Part shown: piece by piece, positions 60,534 to 64,000 of the stretch
Position numbering within the stretch: position 1 is the stretch's first letter
Layout of the letters: the number at the start of each line of letters is the position of its first letter
Assembly (NCBI RefSeq): GCF_039534915.1
Contig: NZ_BAAAWE010000001.1
Coordinates: 7,316,001-7,380,000, forward strand
Origin: Streptomyces roseofulvus
GTDB lineage: Bacteria; Actinomycetota; Actinomycetes; Streptomycetales; Streptomycetaceae
Length of the DNA: 64,000 nt
Direction: 5' to 3'
Program-made: the position numbers and the translations under genes
Notes under the pieces: model-generated
What the model saw: only the letters and a program-made list of their open reading frames with translations
Databases searched by the model: none
Told to the model about the DNA's origin: nothing

Positions 60534-60539
60534 GCCATC

Positions 60540-60568
60540 GGCCCGGGTTCCGCTCCGGGACCCGGGCC
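60540..60568 (+). terminator. hairpin terminator after the deiminase gene
   Basis: GGCCCGGGTTCC pairs with GGGACCCGGGCC (one G-T wobble) around a 5-base loop, a few bases after the TGA. Confidence 0.7.
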
Positions 60569-60660
60569 GTCCCGCTCCGGCGCGAGTCGGACCTTCTCGG
60601 CGGTCATGCGCGGGGAGCCGTGCGCTGTTGAATCACCTACAGAGCCGCTGGCACGCCACC

Positions 60661-60692
60661 GTGGCCCCTCCGCCGAACGGCGAAGGGGCCAC
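60661..60692. terminator. hairpin terminator for the catalase gene
   Basis: GTGGCCCCT...CGCC pairs with GGCG...AGGGGCCAC, with one internal mismatch and a GAAC loop. Lies just beyond the catalase stop on the minus-strand side and opposes the deiminase terminator. Confidence 0.7.
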
Positions 60693-60722
60693 GTCGTGGC
60701 GGGCAGTGCCCGCAGAGATCGG

Positions 60723-62249
60723 TCACGCCTTGTGCTGCATGGAGCTGCGGGCGGGGTTGCCCTGTTCGGCGGCCTTGGGGTCCTTCTCGTCGGCCTTGGC
60801 GCGGACGCCCTGCTCGATGCGCTCTCCGGTCGCCTTGTCGATGTTCTTCCAGTAGGCGAAGGCACGCTCCAGGACGGGTTCGGTGACGCCGTTGAGGAGG
60901 TGGCCGACGACGTTGTCGACGAGGCGGTCGCGGGCGTCGTCGTCCATGACCTCGCGGACGAGGGTGCCGGGCTGGCCCCAGTCGTCGTCCTCGGGGTGGG
61001 AGACGTAGGCCGCCCGGGTGATCTCGCCGTCCGCCGTCCAGCTCGGCGGGCTGCCGTACCGCTCGGTGTCGGCGGCCGGGCCTCCCTTGGAGTTGGGGGC
61101 GTAGACCGGGTCGGTGGTCTTCCGGTAGGCCATCGCGCCGTCCTTGGAGTACGTGTGGACGTCGACGACGGGCGCGTTCACGGGGAGCTGCTGGTAGTTG
61201 CCGCCGATGCGGTGCCGGTGGGCGTCCGCGTACGAGAACAGGCGGGCCAGCAGCATCCGGTCGGGGCTCGGCCCGATGCCGGGGACCAGGTTGTTGGGCT
61301 GGAAGGCGGCCTGCTCGATCTCCGCGTGGTTGTCGGTGGGGTTGCGGTCCAGGGTCATCCGGCCGACGGGGATGAGCGGGTAGTCGCCGTGCGGCCAGAC
61401 CTTGGTGAGGTCGAAGGGGTTGAAGCGGTACGTCGCCGCCTCCTCGTACGGCATGACCTGCACGTGCAGCGTCCAGCTCGGGAACTCTCCGTCGCGGATG
61501 TGCTCGAAGAGGTCCCGCGTGTGGTAGTCGGTGTCGACGGCCGCCATCTGGTCGGCCTCGTGCTGCGTGAAGAACTCGATGCCCTGGTCGGTCTTGAAGT
61601 GGTACTTCACCCAGAACCGCTCGCCGGAGGCGTTGATCCACATGTACGTGTGGGAGGTGTAGCCGTTCATGTGGCGCCAGCTGCGCGGGATGCCCCGGTC
61701 GCCCATCAGCCAGGTGACCTGGTGGGCGGACTCCGGGGAGAGGGTCCAGAAGTCCCACTGCATGTCGTGGTCGCGCAGGTTGTTGTCCGCGCGGCGCTTC
61801 TGGGAGCGGATGAAGTGCTGGAACTTCATCGGGTCCTTGACGAAGAAGACCGGCGTGTTGTTGCCGACCATGTCGTAGTTGCCCTCGGACGTGTAGAACT
61901 TCAGCGCGAAGCCGCGCGGGTCGCGCCAGGTGTCCGGGCTGCCCCGCTCGCCGGCCACGGTGGAGAACCGGGCGACCAGTTCGGTGCGGGTGCCCGGCTG
62001 GAACAGGGCCGCCTTCGTGTAACGGATGACGTCGTGGGTGACCTCGAAGTGGCCGAACGCGCCGCTGCCCTTGGCATGGGGCTGGCGCTCGGGGATCCGT
62101 TCGCGGTTGAACTGCGCCATCTGCTCGATCAGGTAGGCGTCCTGGAGGAGGATCGGGCCGCCGGGGCCGACGGTGAGCGAGTGTTCGTCGCTCTCCACCG
62201 GGGCGCCGGAGTCGGTCGTGGTGGTCGGTTTCGGCGAGTTGGTGTTCAT
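60723..62249 (-). CDS. kat: monofunctional haem catalase, 508 aa
   Basis: Splits hydrogen peroxide to water and oxygen. Catalytic His lies in ERIPERQPHAKGSGAFGHFE, catalytic Asn in YDMVGNNTPVFF, and the haem-ligand Tyr in RLFSYADAHRHRIG. Length fits small-subunit catalases. The residue after ERQ is Pro rather than Val, a minor change next to the distal His. Monocistronic on the minus strand, with an amine-oxidase fragment upstream. Confidence 0.93.
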   Translation of the reverse strand: MNTNSPKPTTTTDSGAPVESDEHSLTVGPGGPILLQDAYLIEQMAQFNRERIPERQPHAKGSGAFGHFEVTHDVIRYTKAALFQPGTRTELVARFSTVAGERGSPDTWRDPRGFALKFYTSEGNYDMVGNNTPVFFVKDPMKFQHFIRSQKRRADNNLRDHDMQWDFWTLSPESAHQVTWLMGDRGIPRSWRHMNGYTSHTYMWINASGERFWVKYHFKTDQGIEFFTQHEADQMAAVDTDYHTRDLFEHIRDGEFPSWTLHVQVMPYEEAATYRFNPFDLTKVWPHGDYPLIPVGRMTLDRNPTDNHAEIEQAAFQPNNLVPGIGPSPDRMLLARLFSYADAHRHRIGGNYQQLPVNAPVVDVHTYSKDGAMAYRKTTDPVYAPNSKGGPAADTERYGSPPSWTADGEITRAAYVSHPEDDDWGQPGTLVREVMDDDARDRLVDNVVGHLLNGVTEPVLERAFAYWKNIDKATGERIEQGVRAKADEKDPKAAEQGNPARSSMQHKA

Positions 62250-62422
62250 GGTCGAACCCTTCGTGAGGAGAGGGGAAGGGAGTGCGAGACTGGGTTGCGG
62301 TGATCAGGCGAGTGCCGAGAAGCCTCTGCGCCCGTCTTCGGTCACATGACCGCAGGGTCTGCCTCGTCGAGTTCCTGCGTGCACCCTGGACGGGGAGCTT
62401 CTGCTCGGGAGGTACCGGGCAG

Positions 62423-62713
62423 TCATCCTGCTCCGAGGACTTCTCGGGCGGCCCGGATGCCCGACTGAAGGGCTCCTTCGAAGTAGCCGATGCACTCGGT
62501 CGCCGTTTCTGTGCCGGCCCATTGCATCCGGCCGGAGCGCTCGCGCAATACGTCACCGTAGGCGCTCACCACACCAGGCGGCATGTGAGCTCCGTAGCCC
62601 CCCTCCGCCCAGGGGTCCACTGTCCAGGCGACGGGCTCGGCCCCGGAGTAGTACGTGAGGTCGGACAGGACCTGGCGGCGGCGCCCCTCCCTTCCGATCC
62701 CGCTCATGGCCAC
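62423..62713 (-). pseudogene. flavin amine oxidase, C-terminal fragment, 96 aa
   Basis: Reads VDPWAEGGYGAHMPPGVVSA, then GRMQWAGTETATECIGYFEG and ALQSGIRAAREVL, the conserved FAD-binding C-terminal motif of monoamine/putrescine-type oxidases. The N-terminal dinucleotide-binding domain and middle (about 350 residues) are absent upstream, so the gene is a remnant. An ATG at 62713 would allow expression of the fragment, but it could not bind FAD alone. Confidence 0.7.
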
Positions 62714-62800
62714 TGAGGCGAAGCCGGACGTGCGTCGAGCAGTTCGTCGACGTCGGGCACGGTCCGCCCCTGTTGTGGGGTCGTGGGGTCGTGGGACGGG

Positions 62801-63253
62801 TCATTCGTCGATGACGTGCACGGCGGCCTCCTCTGCGGAGGCCGCGCCGCCGTCCAGGCCGGCGTCCTGGGCGTCCATGGCCGACCAGTCCTCGCTCTCG
62901 GGGTCCTGGTCCGGGGACAGGAGGCGGCCCGCCCGCCGGCCGCCGACCTCGCCGTCCAGGACCTCCCCGTCGGTGTCCGCCGTGTCGCCGATGCCGTCGC
63001 CGTCGGGCACCGTCAGGTCGGGCACCTCCTCGGCCAGGCGTTCGTCGAGGGTTTCGCCGTGTTCCTGCTCCTCGGCGGTCTCGCCGGTGTGACCGGCGCC
63101 CCAGGGGCGGTCGGGGGGCGAGTAGCCCGCGCCGTAGGGGTCGTCGGGCGGGCCGTCGAGGGTGTCGCCCGCGTCGAGCAGCCCCTCGTCGTCCTGGGTC
63201 TGGCTGCCGTCGGGCTGGTAGACGTCGTCGCCCCAGGTGTCGTTCTCCGTCAT
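62801..63253 (-). CDS. DUF5709 family protein, 150 aa
   Basis: Acidic low-complexity Streptomyces protein of unknown function. Characteristic segments: DDVYQPDGSQTQDDEGLLDA, DPYGAGYSPPDRPWGAGHTG and ETLDERLAEEVPDL, with Asp/Glu-rich C-terminus DWSAMDAQDAGLDGGAASAE. No membrane segment. ATG 63253 is preceded by AAAGGAC. Confidence 0.8.
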   Translation of the reverse strand: MTENDTWGDDVYQPDGSQTQDDEGLLDAGDTLDGPPDDPYGAGYSPPDRPWGAGHTGETAEEQEHGETLDERLAEEVPDLTVPDGDGIGDTADTDGEVLDGEVGGRRAGRLLSPDQDPESEDWSAMDAQDAGLDGGAASAEEAAVHVIDE

Positions 63254-63372
63254 GGCGGTCCTTTCTGCCGAGGCCCCCGATCCATCCGATCATCGTGGCC
63301 GACGCCCCGGGCCCCCGCCACCGGCGGCACCGGGGTCTGCTCCTTCCCGGGGGTGTGGTTCCTCTCCGCCGT

Positions 63373-64000
63373 TCAGGTGAGGTCCGGAAGGCCCGCGGGG
63401 GCCAGCACCCCGACGCGGTCGACGGCGAGACGGCCCTCCTTGACGACGGCGTGGATGTGGGAGGGGTCGGCGAGACCGTCGAGGTCGGTGAGCGGGTCGA
63501 CCCCGCAGACGACGAGGTCCGCGGCCATCCCCGCGGCAAGCGTGCCGGTGAGGTCGTCCACCCCGCACACACGGGCCGCGTCGGCGGTCGCCGCGCGGAT
63601 GGCCTGGAGCGGCGTCATGCCGCCGAAGCGGACCATGAGGCCGAGTTCCTTCAGGTTCCGGCCGTGCGGTGCGGTCAGTCCGGCGTCGGTGCCCATCGCG
63701 ACGGGGACGCCGGCCTGCACCGAGCGGGCGAACGCCTCCTGGGCGACGCGGTGCCAGTGCACGGCCTTGGCGTGGATGTGCGGGCCGACCCGGGCGGGAT
63801 CGGGCTCCGCCATGGTCTCCAGCAGGGTGGGAACGAGGAACTGGCCGCGCTCGGCCATCTCCGCCCGCAGTTCGTCGGTCAGGGCGTAGCCGTGCTCGAC
63901 GCTGTGGACGCCGGCCCGGACCGCCGCGGCGATGCCCGGCTCCCCGATCGCGTGCACGGCGACCCGCAGGCCCCCGTAAGCCTCGGCCTCCTCGACGGCG
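63373..64000 (-). CDS. amidohydrolase family protein, C-terminal part (runs off the window)
   Basis: Metal-dependent hydrolase of the TIM-barrel amidohydrolase type (imidazolonepropionase/prolidase-like). Visible: RVAVHAIGEPGIAAAVRAGV (metal His), HSVEHGYALTDELRAEMAER (His), VAMGTDAGLTAPHGRNLKEL (Asp), and MTPLQAIRAATADAARVCGV with the C-terminal beta-domain VVCGVDPLTDLDGL. The N-terminal HxH motif is outside the window. Confidence 0.8.
   Translation of the reverse strand, partial: AVEEAEAYGGLRVAVHAIGEPGIAAAVRAGVHSVEHGYALTDELRAEMAERGQFLVPTLLETMAEPDPARVGPHIHAKAVHWHRVAQEAFARSVQAGVPVAMGTDAGLTAPHGRNLKELGLMVRFGGMTPLQAIRAATADAARVCGVDDLTGTLAAGMAADLVVCGVDPLTDLDGLADPSHIHAVVKEGRLAVDRVGVLAPAGLPDLT

Overview
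The window is high-GC actinobacterial DNA and almost certainly comes from a Streptomyces chromosome. Evidence: strong GC bias in third codon positions, frequent GTG/TTG starts, long runs of genes joined by 4-base ATGA/GTGA overlaps, a WhiB-like protein, and families typical of Streptomyces (DUF317, DUF2637, DUF5999, DUF6082, DUF6624).

Two blocks can be seen. Bases 1 to about 40.5 kb look like the right-hand part of an integrated mobile element. The left end (1-9 kb) holds transfer and replication genes: DUF317 protein, relaxase, MobC with an embedded oriT-like hairpin, DUF2637 membrane protein, WhiB-like protein, DnaC-like helicase loader and a phage-type replication protein. An XRE/MmyB-type regulator (9.2 kb) sits behind a palindrome-rich control region. 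The right end (38.3-40.2 kb) holds an excisionase and a tyrosine integrase of visibly lower GC. It is followed by a 3' fragment of a pirin gene, which suggests the element boundary. The left boundary is outside the window.

The cargo has two parts. (a) 11.4-25.4 kb is an unfamiliar biosynthetic-looking minus-strand operon: PIG-L deacetylase, phosphodiester glycosidase, Gfo/Idh/MocA oxidoreductase, SsuD-type flavin monooxygenase, Ldh-type dehydrogenase, several aminoglycoside-phosphotransferase-fold kinases, Eis-like acetyltransferase, MaoC dehydratase and CoA-ester lyase. An XRE regulator and an HD hydrolase diverge from it. (b) 25.5-35.1 kb is a regulator-rich minus-strand run: five winged-helix or HTH proteins, a GH15 glycosidase, DUF5999, small membrane proteins, and two genes with frame lesions. 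It is opposed at 35.3 kb by an XRE/zinc-ribbon/TPR-like regulator with a HAD phosphatase.

The chromosomal side (41.0-60.5 kb) is the most striking part. It encodes five paralogous agmatine-deiminase-family (PPAD) enzymes; four carry export signals and one is cytosolic. With them are a fused urease gamma/beta subunit and a divergent urease alpha subunit, an Opp/Dpp-type ABC transporter, an NCS1 permease, a DUF4436 membrane protein, a membrane Ser/Thr kinase and two near-identical TetR regulators. Six copies of a palindrome, TGACTGAAATTTCAGTCA or close variants, each including a TTGACT -35-like hexamer, lie in front of the transcription units. They tie the region together as one probable TetR regulon for guanidino-compound and urea nitrogen use or ammonia production. 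The window ends with a catalase, an amine-oxidase fragment, a DUF5709 protein and a partial amidohydrolase.
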